Source: Aureimonas mangrovi
Lineage (GTDB): Bacteria > Pseudomonadota > Alphaproteobacteria > Rhizobiales > Rhizobiaceae
Assembly (NCBI RefSeq): GCF_014058705.1
Contig: NZ_CP059692.1
Span: 2,113,001-2,177,000, forward strand
Direction of reading: 5' to 3'
Length of the DNA stretch: 64,000 nucleotides
Positions 21,324 to 28,860 of this stretch are shown here, piece after piece. The first letter of the stretch is position 1. Each line of letters begins with the position of its first letter. The notes under the pieces were generated by a model. It was not told the origin of the DNA. It was given only the letters and a program-made list of their open reading frames with translations, and made no database searches. The position numbers and the translations under genes were made by a program.

Positions 21324-22019
21324 TCAGCGGCCGATCCGCCGGACGCCGGACGGCCCGGCGAGGATCAATTCCTGCGCGAGACCGATGAACAGGCCGTGCT
21401 CGACCACGCCCGGCACGGCGTGAAGCGCCACAGACAGCGCTTCTGGATCGCGAATGAGGCCAAATGATGCGTCAAGAATAAGGTGCCCCCCATCGGTGAT
21501 GAACGGTTCCTCGCCGCGCTTGCGCAACATGATCGTGCCCGCAAGCCCTTGTGCCGCCGCCACCTTTTCGATCGCCAGCACGGTCGCCGTCAGCCCGAAG
21601 CCGTTGACCTCGATCGGGAGAGGAAAGGCGCCGAGGGCATCGACCAGCTTGCTTTCGTCCGCGATCACGATCATGCGCCGCGAGGCCGCCGCGACGATCT
21701 TCTCGCGCAGGAGCGCGCCGCCGCCGCCCTTGACGAGCCGCAGATCGCCATCGGTCTCGTCCGCACCGTCGATGGTCAGGTCGAGTTCGGGCGTCTCGTC
21801 CAGCGTCGTCAAGCTCACGCCGACTTCCTCGCAAAGGGCTGCGGTGCGGGAAGACGTCGGCACGCCGATGACCTTCAGCCCGCTGGCGACCTGTTCGCCA
21901 AGGAGCTTCACGAAGGCCTCCGCCGTCGAGCCGGAGCCGATGCCGAGACGCATCCCGTCGCGCACCTCGCCCAGCGCCTCGCGCGCCGCTTCCCGTTTCA
22001 ATTCCGCCGCATCCGCCAT
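21324..22019 (-). CDS. rpiA: Ribose-5-phosphate isomerase A
   Basis: A 231-residue RpiA that interconverts ribose 5-phosphate and ribulose 5-phosphate in the pentose phosphate pathway. Active-site motifs are [12 protein letters not shown] (phosphate loop), IDGADETD (with the catalytic Asp) and [12 protein letters not shown] (Lys and Glu). Length and order of motifs match the family. It is divergent from gph. Confidence 0.95.
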   Translation of the reverse strand: MADAAELKREAAREALGEVRDGMRLGIGSGSTAEAFVKLLGEQVASGLKVIGVPTSSRTAALCEEVGVSLTTLDETPELDLTIDGADETDGDLRLVKGGGGALLREKIVAAASRRMIVIADESKLVDALGAFPLPIEVNGFGLTATVLAIEKVAAAQGLAGTIMLRKRGEEPFITDGGHLILDASFGLIRDPEALSVALHAVPGVVEHGLFIGLAQELILAGPSGVRRIGR

Positions 22020-22197
22020 GACTTCGCTCCCCGCGCTCGCGGCTCTCTCCTACAGCATCGACGCGGGGATGGAAGGGCCGCGCCTGTGGCCGGTTTGCGC
22101 CAACGCGGGCGCGAACCGACCCGAGAGCAGCCTCGCGCAAGCCTGAAGCGGCGCCGCGCCTTGACGGGCGGGCGGGCCTTCGCAATCTGCCGAAGGG

Positions 22198-22947
22198 ATG
22201 AGCCAGCTTCGCGTCACGCCCCCTCGCCCTTCCCCCGTGCCTTACGATCCAGCGGAGGACGGCCCCCTCCTCGCCGTCTTCGATCTCGACGGGACGCTTG
22301 TCGACAGTGCGCCGGACCTCGCCGCCAGCCTCAACCATTGCCTGCGCGGCGCCGGAATGGACGAGATTGGCCTCGACGACATCCGCCCCAATGCCGGCAA
22401 GGGCGTGCGCGTGATGCTCGAATACGCCTATGATCGTGCCGGCGTGCCGCTCGACGAAGACTTAAGGGCCGCGCATACAGAGCGGTTCCTAGCGCATTAC
22501 CAGGCCCACATAGCCGATCTATCGCAGCCCTTTCCGGGAACCGTCGAGATGCTGGAGCGCCTTGCGGCGTGCGGCGTCGTCATGGCGGTGTGCACCAACA
22601 AATTCGAAGGCCTCGCGCGCAGCCTTTTGGACGCGCTCGGCCTCTCCTGCCATTTCGCCACCGTCTGCGGCGCGGATACCTTCGCCCGGCGCAAGCCCGA
22701 TCCGATCCATCTTCTCGGAACGATCGAGCGCGCCGGCAGCAACGCCGCTCGCGCGGTGATGATCGGCGACACGATGACCGACATCGACGCGGCCTTCGCC
22801 TGTGGCATTCCTTCGATCCTGGCCGATTTCGGCTACGAGCCGGACGAGACCGCGCGGAGGGCGGCGACGCGCGTGATCTCGGACTTTGCCGCCATCGACG
22901 CGGATATGCTGGAAAGGCTTCTCGCCCGCCGCCTCGCGGCCGGTTGA
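22198..22947 (+). CDS. gph: Phosphoglycolate phosphatase (HAD family)
   Basis: A 249-residue HAD hydrolase. The nucleophile motif is FDLDGTLVDSAPD (about residue 28), motif II Thr is in AVCTNKF, motif III Lys is in RKPDP, and motif IV is IGDTMTDIDAA. Cap-domain type and sequence order fit Gph, which clears 2-phosphoglycolate. A 20-residue N-terminal extension rich in Pro precedes the first strand. It is the last chromosomal gene before the tRNA and prophage. Confidence 0.88.
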   Translation: MSQLRVTPPRPSPVPYDPAEDGPLLAVFDLDGTLVDSAPDLAASLNHCLRGAGMDEIGLDDIRPNAGKGVRVMLEYAYDRAGVPLDEDLRAAHTERFLAHYQAHIADLSQPFPGTVEMLERLAACGVVMAVCTNKFEGLARSLLDALGLSCHFATVCGADTFARRKPDPIHLLGTIERAGSNAARAVMIGDTMTDIDAAFACGIPSILADFGYEPDETARRAATRVISDFAAIDADMLERLLARRLAAG

Positions 22948-23011
22948 CGAAGGCGGGCGCCTCCGACTATATCGCCTGACCCGACGACGCGAGACGCCTC
23001 GCCGTCCGGCC

Positions 23012-23086
23012 GGGCGCGTAGCTCAGCGGGAGAGCACTCCCTTCACACGGGAGGGGTCACAGGTTCAATCCCTGTCGCGCCCACCA
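23012..23086 (+). tRNA. tRNA-Val (anticodon CAC), prophage attachment gene
   Basis: The sequence folds into a full cloverleaf: 7 bp acceptor stem (23012-23018 with 23076-23082), D arm from 23021, a 5 bp anticodon stem (23037-23041 with 23049-23053) and loop with CAC at 23044-23046, and a perfect 5 bp T stem. The CCA tail is encoded (23084-23086). The 3' portion from the anticodon stem on is the prophage core site and is repeated at the right border, so the intact tRNA remains at the left end. Confidence 0.97.
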
Positions 23087-23087
23087 T
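23037..23087 (+). repeat. attL core (51 bp direct repeat)
   Basis: Identical over 51 bases to 62579-62629. It starts in the anticodon stem of tRNA-Val and ends one base past the encoded CCA. The bases on either side differ (A before and G after here, T before and C after at attR), which sets the limits. Confidence 0.97.
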
Positions 23088-23169
23088 GTTTTCAGGGGTT
23101 TCCGGCCACTCCACCTCGTAGAACGAAGCACCTCAAAGCGGAACAGTGCATGAACGTGCGTGCTGGTGC

Positions 23170-23187
23170 GGGGGAAAATCGGGGGAA
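23170..23187 (+). repeat. 18 bp repeat near attL, possible integrase arm site
   Basis: GGGGGAAAATCGGGGGAA, identical to 62516-62533 at the other end of the prophage. It lies 83 bp inside the attL core and in the same orientation as its partner. In the circular phage form the two copies would flank the attP core, the layout expected of integrase arm-binding sites. Confidence 0.5.
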
Positions 23188-23257
23188 TGTGGGGAGCCAT
23201 GTTCGCTTGACGTTCTTTGTCCCCACATATCGCGATCTGTGGAAACCGGAGCTCGCC

Positions 23258-23506
23258 ATGCCCGCCAAGACTCTCTACATCGTCCAGCAGTTCGAGCGGC
23301 AGGGGAAGAAGCTCGTCGCCGGCCGTCAGATGGAGTTTCCATCCGCCCAGGCGGCCGTGGCGCGGGCCGATCGTGACGCAGAGCGCCTGGCAGGCGTTGT
23401 CGCCATCACGCAAACGGTGGACACGGACACGGGCGAGGTTCTGGAGGAGCCGGCCGTGCTGGCGCGGCACGGCGATCTGCCGGCGGGCATGTTCGGGGAG
23501 GATTGA
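23258..23506 (+). CDS. Small hypothetical prophage protein
   Basis: An 82-residue protein (MPAKTLYIVQQFERQGKKL...) of mixed alpha/beta composition ending in AGMFGED. No family is recognised; it resembles short accessory proteins often placed next to phage attachment sites in Hyphomicrobiales. The ATG at 23258 has CGGAG about 7 bases upstream; the frame is open further left through the tRNA region but that part is the att site. It is the first gene inside attL. Confidence 0.65.
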   Translation: MPAKTLYIVQQFERQGKKLVAGRQMEFPSAQAAVARADRDAERLAGVVAITQTVDTDTGEVLEEPAVLARHGDLPAGMFGED

Positions 23507-23632
23507 GGGCTGCCGTTTTGCAAGCGGGGGCAAACCCTGTCCCAAAGGCCGACCTGGAGGCTGAGTTCACGGCCATAGCTGCTTACCTGGTGGCGGGATA
23601 TGAGGTGTCTTCAGAATCAAGGTGGATCGTTA

Positions 23633-24052
23633 ATGGTGAACATCGAAGCCGTTGGGCCGCGTGTAGGATGCGGCGCAGCCATCATCGAGAACGGAAGGAT
23701 TCTCCTAGTTCGGAGACGACGTCAGCCCGAGGCGGGATGTTGGGGGTTGCCTGGTGGCAAGGTCGATCTCTTCGAGCCAGTCGCCAAGGCTGTCGCGCGC
23801 GAGATACGCGAAGAACTCGGCATCACCATCGAGCCGATCGATCTGCTCTGCGTTGTAGATCAAATCGATCAGGTGAACGGTCAACACTGGATCGCTCCGG
23901 TGTTTCGCGTCGATCGCCACGAAGGTACGCCATCCATCTTGGAACCCGACGCGCTGTCGAGCCTAGAATGGTTCGATTTAGATGGCTTGCCCGCGGGCCT
24001 TACCGAAGCGACCAAGCAGGCTGTTGCTGCGCTTCAGCGCGAAACGGTCTGA
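23633..24052 (+). CDS. Nudix hydrolase
   Basis: A 139-residue Nudix pyrophosphatase. The Nudix box starts at GGKVDLFEPVAKAVAR and continues REIREELGI, with the Glu residues that bind the metal in place. Length and the strand order fit ADP-sugar, dinucleotide or oxidised-nucleotide hydrolases; the substrate is unknown. The ATG at 23633 follows AGGTGG; an upstream ATG at 23600 lacks a site. Its codon usage is less GC-biased than the chromosome, as for other prophage cargo. Confidence 0.85.
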   Translation: MVNIEAVGPRVGCGAAIIENGRILLVRRRRQPEAGCWGLPGGKVDLFEPVAKAVAREIREELGITIEPIDLLCVVDQIDQVNGQHWIAPVFRVDRHEGTPSILEPDALSSLEWFDLDGLPAGLTEATKQAVAALQRETV

Positions 24053-24229
24053 CCTTGCCATCGTTGGTCTGGCTATGGACGCAGCGGTGTCCGCGATCGA
24101 CGAGGGCTTCGTGTGAGAAACCGATGCCTGGTGAAGCTCGACCTCGCTCAGTGGATCACAGGCCGAGGCATGAAAGGCGTGGTTCATGCTGACGGATGAT
24201 GGGCTGCTCCTCCAGGATGAAGACGAAGC

Positions 24230-24556
24230 GTGAAAGCACTTCGCCGACGCGATGCGCTCGAGCTCGTCCGCAAAGCCTGCAATGAAGCTCAGGTGAGCGG
24301 TGAGGCCGACCAGTCGCGCTGGCTTTACCTCTTCGACCAGCAGGTGGCATCAGCGAGCAAGAAGACGCCGGAAGCGACGAGGCGATACCGCATGAAGTTG
24401 CGTCGCGACCTCGTCCAACAGCTCGCCTCGCTGGAAGGCGATGCGCTTTACCTGCCGCACCATGCAACAGATCCGGGCTATCAGGCCTGCGTGAAGCTTT
24501 ACCGTGCCTTGATACGGCTGCTTGAGAGGCGTTTGGCTGAGAGCATGTCGGGCTGA
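24230..24556 (+). CDS. Hypothetical helical protein
   Basis: A 108-residue, basic, mostly helical protein (GTG start at 24230) with no recognised domain; SASKKTPEATRRYRMKLRRD is the most basic stretch. It could bind nucleic acid or another phage protein, but nothing shows this. It sits between the Nudix and nuclease genes on the same strand. The 177 bases before it hold no clear gene. Confidence 0.5.
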   Translation: MKALRRRDALELVRKACNEAQVSGEADQSRWLYLFDQQVASASKKTPEATRRYRMKLRRDLVQQLASLEGDALYLPHHATDPGYQACVKLYRALIRLLERRLAESMSG

Positions 24557-24629
24557 TTGAGAAGCGCTTTCCGCAGAAGCGGTTAGCGATCGCAACGCGA
24601 CCTTCACCTATTCCCCGCAGATTGGTTAG

Positions 24630-25253
24630 ATGAGAGCCCGACGCAGACAACGCGGAGACGGTTGGGAAAAGAGCGTGCTGTCGTGGCGATCAGCCAGGCA
24701 GCGCCTTTCACCGGCTGCAAAGCGGCGGCGCGATGCAAGTGGTGAACCGCGGCTCATGCTTCTGGTATCTGCCTGCCTTTTTGCCTTTGCTGCCCCCTTC
24801 GCCGTTCAGTCGTCAGGCGTGCTTGATCTGCGCGCAGCCGGTTGGTCGGTGCCGTCCGCGACAGCTGCTGATAGCAACGCCCCTGCTCTCGCCGTTCCCG
24901 TCTGCTCGGGCGGCAATCGCGCAGAACGTCGCCTTACCTGTGTTGTAGACGGCGATACAGGCTGGGAAGACGGCGTGAAATGGCGCCTGACATCACGCTC
25001 TGGCGGCGTGGACGCGCCGGAAATCAGCAGACCGGAGTGCTCGGCCGAGCGTGCTGCCGGCGATCGCGCAACACGCCGCCTGCAAGCGCTGATGGCCGGC
25101 GGCTATTCCATGAAGACTACCGGCACTGATCGCTACGATCGCGAGCTCGTTGTCATCACACTCGCTGACGGCCGCGATGCCGGTGAGATCCTGATCGCCG
25201 AAGGGCTGGCACAGTCTTGGCCGAACAGCGGCAATCCGTGGTGCCGATCGTGA
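24630..25253 (+). CDS. Exported thermonuclease-like (SNase fold) protein
   Basis: A 207-residue protein whose C-terminal half (about residues 100-205) follows the staphylococcal-nuclease pattern: CVVDGDTGW, then WRLTSRSGGVDAPE, an AATRRLQ-like helix, YDRELVVITLADG and GEILIAEGLAQSW. The Asp of VDGDT and the Asp/Glu of VDAPE are retained; the canonical Arg after the first motif (RLxGIDxPE) is replaced around SGGVDAPE, so activity is uncertain. A hydrophobic stretch at residues 43-60 (LLVSACLFAFAAPFAVQ) is a signal peptide or anchor; a start at 24756 would make it a classic signal peptide. The stop overlaps the start of a tiny membrane protein (GTGA). Confidence 0.7.
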   Translation: MRARRRQRGDGWEKSVLSWRSARQRLSPAAKRRRDASGEPRLMLLVSACLFAFAAPFAVQSSGVLDLRAAGWSVPSATAADSNAPALAVPVCSGGNRAERRLTCVVDGDTGWEDGVKWRLTSRSGGVDAPEISRPECSAERAAGDRATRRLQALMAGGYSMKTTGTDRYDRELVVITLADGRDAGEILIAEGLAQSWPNSGNPWCRS

Positions 25254-25351
25254 AACCCGCTTGGCGAGACCCGTGGTTCGTGGCCGCTATAGTGTTCGGC
25301 GCTGCCAGTCTCTTGATGACCGTGGTTAAGGTGATGGCGTTCTTCGCCTAA
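25250..25351 (+). CDS. 33-residue single-helix membrane peptide
   Basis: GTG at 25250 overlaps the stop of the nuclease-like gene by 4 bases (GTGA), a typical coupled arrangement. The peptide has a short polar N-terminus (KPAWRDPWF) and one membrane helix (VAAIVFGAASLLMTVVKVM). It is too small to classify. Coupling suggests it works with, or is expressed in step with, the exported nuclease-like protein. Confidence 0.5.
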   Translation: MKPAWRDPWFVAAIVFGAASLLMTVVKVMAFFA

Positions 25352-25365
25352 AGCTCCCGGTCTTC

Positions 25366-25659
25366 CTACGCCGGGCGATGCCGCGTCTCGATGCGCAGAA
25401 GATGCCGAACCACGGCGCCCTGCTTCTCCGAAGCCTGTAGCGAGACGCCCTCCACTTCAATGTAATCCCGCTTACCGCACTTCGCGCATTTGAGGCGCTG
25501 CCGCATCGAATCCACCTCGCGATCCCCGACAAGCCTGATCATGTCCGTGAGCCAGTAGAGCCGGGGCGGCGTCCGGCACAGGAAACAGGTGATGCGGATC
25601 ATCTGCCCGAGGTCGTGGCGTTGGCTGAGGCGGAGGCCGCTGTTGTCTCGTCGCGTCAT
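25366..25659 (-). CDS. Small zinc-ribbon-like protein
   Basis: A 97-residue protein with two CxxC pairs, CFLC (about residue 25) and CAKC (about residue 58), separated by 29 residues, the pattern of a zinc ribbon. The region between reads RLYWLTDMIRL. It may bind nucleic acid or a protein partner. The start is unsure: 25659, or the ATG at 25602 just before the first CxxC. It is convergent with the nuclease/peptide pair, leaving only 14 bases between. Confidence 0.55.
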   Translation of the reverse strand: MTRRDNSGLRLSQRHDLGQMIRITCFLCRTPPRLYWLTDMIRLVGDREVDSMRQRLKCAKCGKRDYIEVEGVSLQASEKQGAVVRHLLRIETRHRPA

Positions 25660-26003
25660 GCAAACATATGGAGAACGCCGGGACGTTTCGGCAGGCGCAC
25701 AGCCCCAACGGTGCGCGCCAGGATCCTGCGCGACACCGGCCCACCTACACGCTTTGGGCTTGCTCCGACCCGCACTTTCTTGATTTCCACAAACGGTCCC
25801 TCCGGGGACCGAACCAGCGCCGCGCCCGTATCGGTCAGCCGGACCGAACGAGTAGTCCGTACAACCAACGCGATGCCGAGCGGCTCCTCAGGTGGCCGGA
25901 CCAACTAGCTGACGCCGAGTGGGTTACCCTACCCGGTCGGACGCAGCGCGAAAATTCTGCTCTTCGCGATGGTTAGGAGGAGGGGCAGCAGGTTGGGGTC
26001 CAT
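25656..26003 (-). pseudogene. LysR-family regulator pseudogene (N-terminal part)
   Basis: Reading from ATG at 26003 gives MDPNLLPLLLTIAKSRIF, a LysR N-terminus, then the frame meets a TAG, continues through GVS followed by a second TAG where the family has Gln (CAG to TAG), and resumes as EEPLGIALVVRTTRSVRLTD, the end of the LysR wing helix. The match stops after about 75 residues and the effector domain is absent. It lies divergent from an SDR gene, the usual position of a LysR activator, so that gene has probably lost its regulator. Confidence 0.75.
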
Positions 26004-26116
26004 GGTGATTGTCCAGCTTTCCTAACCAAGCTGCAAAGGAACCGGTCTCTACCAGCTACAAAGAATGGCGTGAATTATACCGGGACAGCTACGAGCCAGA
26101 TCGGAAGATGATTCAC

Positions 26117-26839
26117 ATGGACAAGGTCGTTCTAATTACCGGCGCCTCAAGCGGGATCGGCGAAGGCATCGCGCGCGCCCTGGGCGTAGCCGGTGCGAAA
26201 TTACTTCTCGGCGGCCGGCGGACAAACCGGCTTGAGGCGATCGCGAAGGAGATCGTGGCGGCCGGCGGAACGGCAGAAGTACGGTCGCTCGACGTCACCA
26301 GCCGGAAGGACATGTTCGCCTTTGCCACCGCCGCGCTTGAGCTCTGGGGGCGGATCGACGTGCTGGTAAATAATGCCGGCGTGATGCCGCTTTCACCGAT
26401 GTCAGCGGGCAAGCATGATGAATGGGAGCGCATGATCGACGTCAACGTCAAAGGGGTGCTGTGGGGCATCGGCGCGGTCCTTCCATCGATGGACCGACAG
26501 CAATCAGGTCAAATCATCAACATTGCTTCGATCGGCGCGCTTAACGCAGTACCGACGGCCGCCGTCTACTGTGGCACGAAATTCGCAGTCCGAGCGATCT
26601 CAGACGGTCTTCGCCAAGAGAACAGCCATATCCGCGTGACCTGCGTCAATCCGGGTGTGGTCGAGAGCGAATTAGCCAGCACCATCACGCACGAAGAGAC
26701 CATGGCGTTCATGGAGGAGTATCGCGCCATTGCCCTGCAGCCCGCCGATATCGGCCGCCTTGTCCGTCATGTGATCGAAAGCCCTGACAATGTCGGCGTG
26801 AACGAGATCACCGTTCGCCCCCAAGGGCAGCAGGGATGA
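26117..26839 (+). CDS. SDR-family oxidoreductase
   Basis: A 240-residue classical short-chain dehydrogenase. It has TGASSGIGEG (cofactor loop), VNNAG, the catalytic Ser in IASIGALNA and the YCGTK catalytic pair. An Arg in GGRRTNRL after the second strand suggests NADP(H) preference. Substrate unknown. GGAAG lies about 10 bases before ATG 26117; ATG 26108 is an alternative. It is followed by a secreted NTF2-like protein, and its divergent LysR regulator is broken. Confidence 0.88.
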   Translation: MDKVVLITGASSGIGEGIARALGVAGAKLLLGGRRTNRLEAIAKEIVAAGGTAEVRSLDVTSRKDMFAFATAALELWGRIDVLVNNAGVMPLSPMSAGKHDEWERMIDVNVKGVLWGIGAVLPSMDRQQSGQIINIASIGALNAVPTAAVYCGTKFAVRAISDGLRQENSHIRVTCVNPGVVESELASTITHEETMAFMEEYRAIALQPADIGRLVRHVIESPDNVGVNEITVRPQGQQG

Positions 26840-26888
26840 ACAAAACAATTCGGTCGTTCAAATTTTCTCACAGTGAAGGAGAGTAAAC

Positions 26889-27395
26889 ATGAAGCGTTCC
26901 TACATCCGGCACGGCCTGTGTCTTTCGCTTGTCGCCGCCGGCCTAGCCGCCTTGGGGACGCTGGCGCGGGCCGAAGCGCCTGATCCTGCCGCCGAACGGA
27001 ACGCGGCCATCGTCCGCGAGGCCTTTGATCGCTGGGCCGCCGGCGGTAGCGTTTTTGATCCGCTGTTGTCGCCCGAACTGAGGTGGACGATCCACGGCTC
27101 CGGGCCGGTGGCGGGAACTTATGACCGTGAAAGCTTCCTCGAAGATGCTTCCATTCCGCTCGTCAGTCGGCTTTCAGAGCCTGTGGTGCCCGAGGTTCAC
27201 GCGATCTGGTCGGTCGGCGACACGGTGATCGTCCGCTTCGACGGCTCGGGCACCACCACCTCGGGCGCGCCATATGAGAACCAGTTTGTCTGGATCTTCC
27301 AGATGGAAGACGGGCTCGTCGTGGAGGCCGAAGCTTTTCTTGACCTCGTCGCCTACGACGAAGTGGTCGAGAACAACGAGCCACTCGCCGAATGA
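26889..27395 (+). CDS. Secreted SnoaL/NTF2-like protein
   Basis: A 168-residue protein with a signal peptide (LSLVAAGLAALGTLARA, cleavage near ARA-EA) and one NTF2/SnoaL-like domain: AAIVREAFDRWAAGG in the first helix, then ELRWTIHGSGPVAGTY and a DTVIVRFDGSGTT strand. This fold is shared by isomerases, cyclases and binding proteins; no activity can be assigned. AAGGAGAG precedes the ATG. It is 49 bases after the SDR gene and probably co-transcribed. Confidence 0.8.
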   Translation: MKRSYIRHGLCLSLVAAGLAALGTLARAEAPDPAAERNAAIVREAFDRWAAGGSVFDPLLSPELRWTIHGSGPVAGTYDRESFLEDASIPLVSRLSEPVVPEVHAIWSVGDTVIVRFDGSGTTTSGAPYENQFVWIFQMEDGLVVEAEAFLDLVAYDEVVENNEPLAE

Positions 27396-27452
27396 CTTGT
27401 CACAAGCGCCCCCGACAGGGCGCTTGATCCTCCTATCCTGATCAGGATTAAG

Positions 27453-27770
27453 ATGATGCAGAAGAAACTAGCGTCCGCGATAGCCCTTGCAGTCCTCACC
27501 CAAACCGCCGAGGCTGAGACCGTAAAGCTCACAGCCAATCACCCCTACGTCGGAATGTGGGTGACGGATGACAACCGGATCCGCCACGAGTTGCTTCCGA
27601 ACGGTCGATACGACGAAGCACGCGGCACGCGCGAAAGCGCTTATCAAGGCCGCTACGAGGTGGAGGGTAACTACATCCAATATTGGGATGATACCGGCTT
27701 TACCGCTGACGGCACTTTCGTCGATCGGGATACGCTGCACCATGGTGGCATGATCCTTCGGCGCCAGTGA
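27453..27770 (+). CDS. Exported Atu4866-domain protein
   Basis: A 105-residue protein with a signal peptide (MMQKKLASAIALAVLTQTAEA) and the Atu4866 domain, an eight-stranded barrel-like fold first seen in an Agrobacterium structural-genomics target. Landmarks are HPYVGMWVTDDNRIRHEL, YQGRYEV and DDTGFTADGTF, ending DTLHHGGMILRR. Function is unknown, though these genes often accompany SDR-type oxidoreductases. It follows the NTF2-like gene after 57 bases. Confidence 0.8.
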   Translation: MMQKKLASAIALAVLTQTAEAETVKLTANHPYVGMWVTDDNRIRHELLPNGRYDEARGTRESAYQGRYEVEGNYIQYWDDTGFTADGTFVDRDTLHHGGMILRRQ

Positions 27771-27792
27771 GACGCGCATGAAAGGACATGAG

Positions 27793-27985
27793 CTAGGTCC
27801 TGTTGACAAAGTGGGTTCCGGATCGACTGAGTCGTGGTTCAAGGTTTCCTTTTAGGAGGTGGCACTGGCGCGGGGCGATCTGTCGGACGAGGAATGGGTG
27901 GTCATCAGCGAGCTTCTGCCAGGCATATCGGGGAGGATTGACGCCACCGGCAGCCTTCGACCCATTCACGTCATTGGGACCGCCG
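27793..27985 (+). mobile_element. IS5-family element remnant (left end and transposase N-terminus)
   Basis: Sequence starting GGTCCTGTTGACAAA looks like an IS5-group terminal end. It is followed by AGGAGG and a frame reading ALARGDLSDEEWVVISELLP, the start of an IS5-type transposase (usual start MARGDLSD; here CTG takes the Met position). The match ends after about 27 codons and the frame stops near 27985. No right end is present, so it is a deletion remnant. It marks the joint between the two SDR gene groups. Confidence 0.65.
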
Positions 27986-28027
27986 CGTGAAAGTACCCGA
28001 AAGCCGACATCCATTGCCCTTGGCCTC

Positions 28028-28765
28028 TCAATCCTGCGCGGTAGGCCGGACGACGATGCTGCCGATTTCAACGTCGTCTGGCTGCTCGATCGCAAAGGCA
28101 ATGGCCCGCGCGATGGCGTCCGGCGAGATGGCGAGTTCCTGCTTCTGCCGGCTGACTGCTTCTCGAACGACCGGATCGGTGATCGAAGAATCGACGAATG
28201 TCGTGTCGATGAACCCCGGAGACACCTCGGTGACCCGGAGGCCCGGCACACATTCCTGCCGAAGAGCCTCGGTCGCCGTCCGCAGCGCATTCTTGGTCGC
28301 GGCGTAGACCCCCATGGTCGGGACGATCTTCAGCCCGGCGGTCGAGATGACATTCACGACGTGGCCGCTACGCTGGGCGCTGAAGATCGGCAGCACCGCC
28401 GCGATCCCATAGAGAGCGCCCTTCAGGTTGACGTCGATCATCGCGTCCCAGTCATCGAGCCGTAGAGCGTCAAAGCGGGAGATTGGTCCGATCCCGGCGT
28501 TGTTGACGATCACGTCCAGTCGGCCGAACCGATCCTGGGCCAAGCCAGCAAGGGCCTCGAGATCCGCGCGGCGGATTACGTCCACCCTTCGAAAGACGAC
28601 GCTTCCGCCTTTATCCTCGATCTCGCCGGAAACGGTGGCGATCTCGTCCTCGGTTCTCGCTCCCAGCACGAGGCGAGCTCCGCGTGCGGCAAGGTTCAGA
28701 GCCGTGGCTCGGCCGATCCCTCGTCCGGCCCCGGTGATGGCGACGATCTTGTTCGCGACGGTCAT
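28028..28765 (-). CDS. SDR-family oxidoreductase (second)
   Basis: A 245-residue short-chain dehydrogenase with TGAGRGIGRA, VNNAG, a Ser in NVISTAGLK and the catalytic YAATK. The R in GARTEDE again suggests NADP(H). The ATG at 28765 has a perfect AAGGAGGTG site. It is divergent from an AraC regulator with a 95 bp gap, the usual layout for an inducible detoxifying reductase and its activator. The IS5 remnant lies just past its stop. Confidence 0.9.
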   Translation of the reverse strand: MTVANKIVAITGAGRGIGRATALNLAARGARLVLGARTEDEIATVSGEIEDKGGSVVFRRVDVIRRADLEALAGLAQDRFGRLDVIVNNAGIGPISRFDALRLDDWDAMIDVNLKGALYGIAAVLPIFSAQRSGHVVNVISTAGLKIVPTMGVYAATKNALRTATEALRQECVPGLRVTEVSPGFIDTTFVDSSITDPVVREAVSRQKQELAISPDAIARAIAFAIEQPDDVEIGSIVVRPTAQD

Positions 28766-28860
28766 GAACACCTCCTTGGTTGAGAGGAGCAAGCCTATGA
28801 GAGCGCCGCGAGCGGCTCTATGTTCGATAAACCGTTTTCCTGTCGCGATCCGCCAAAGTC

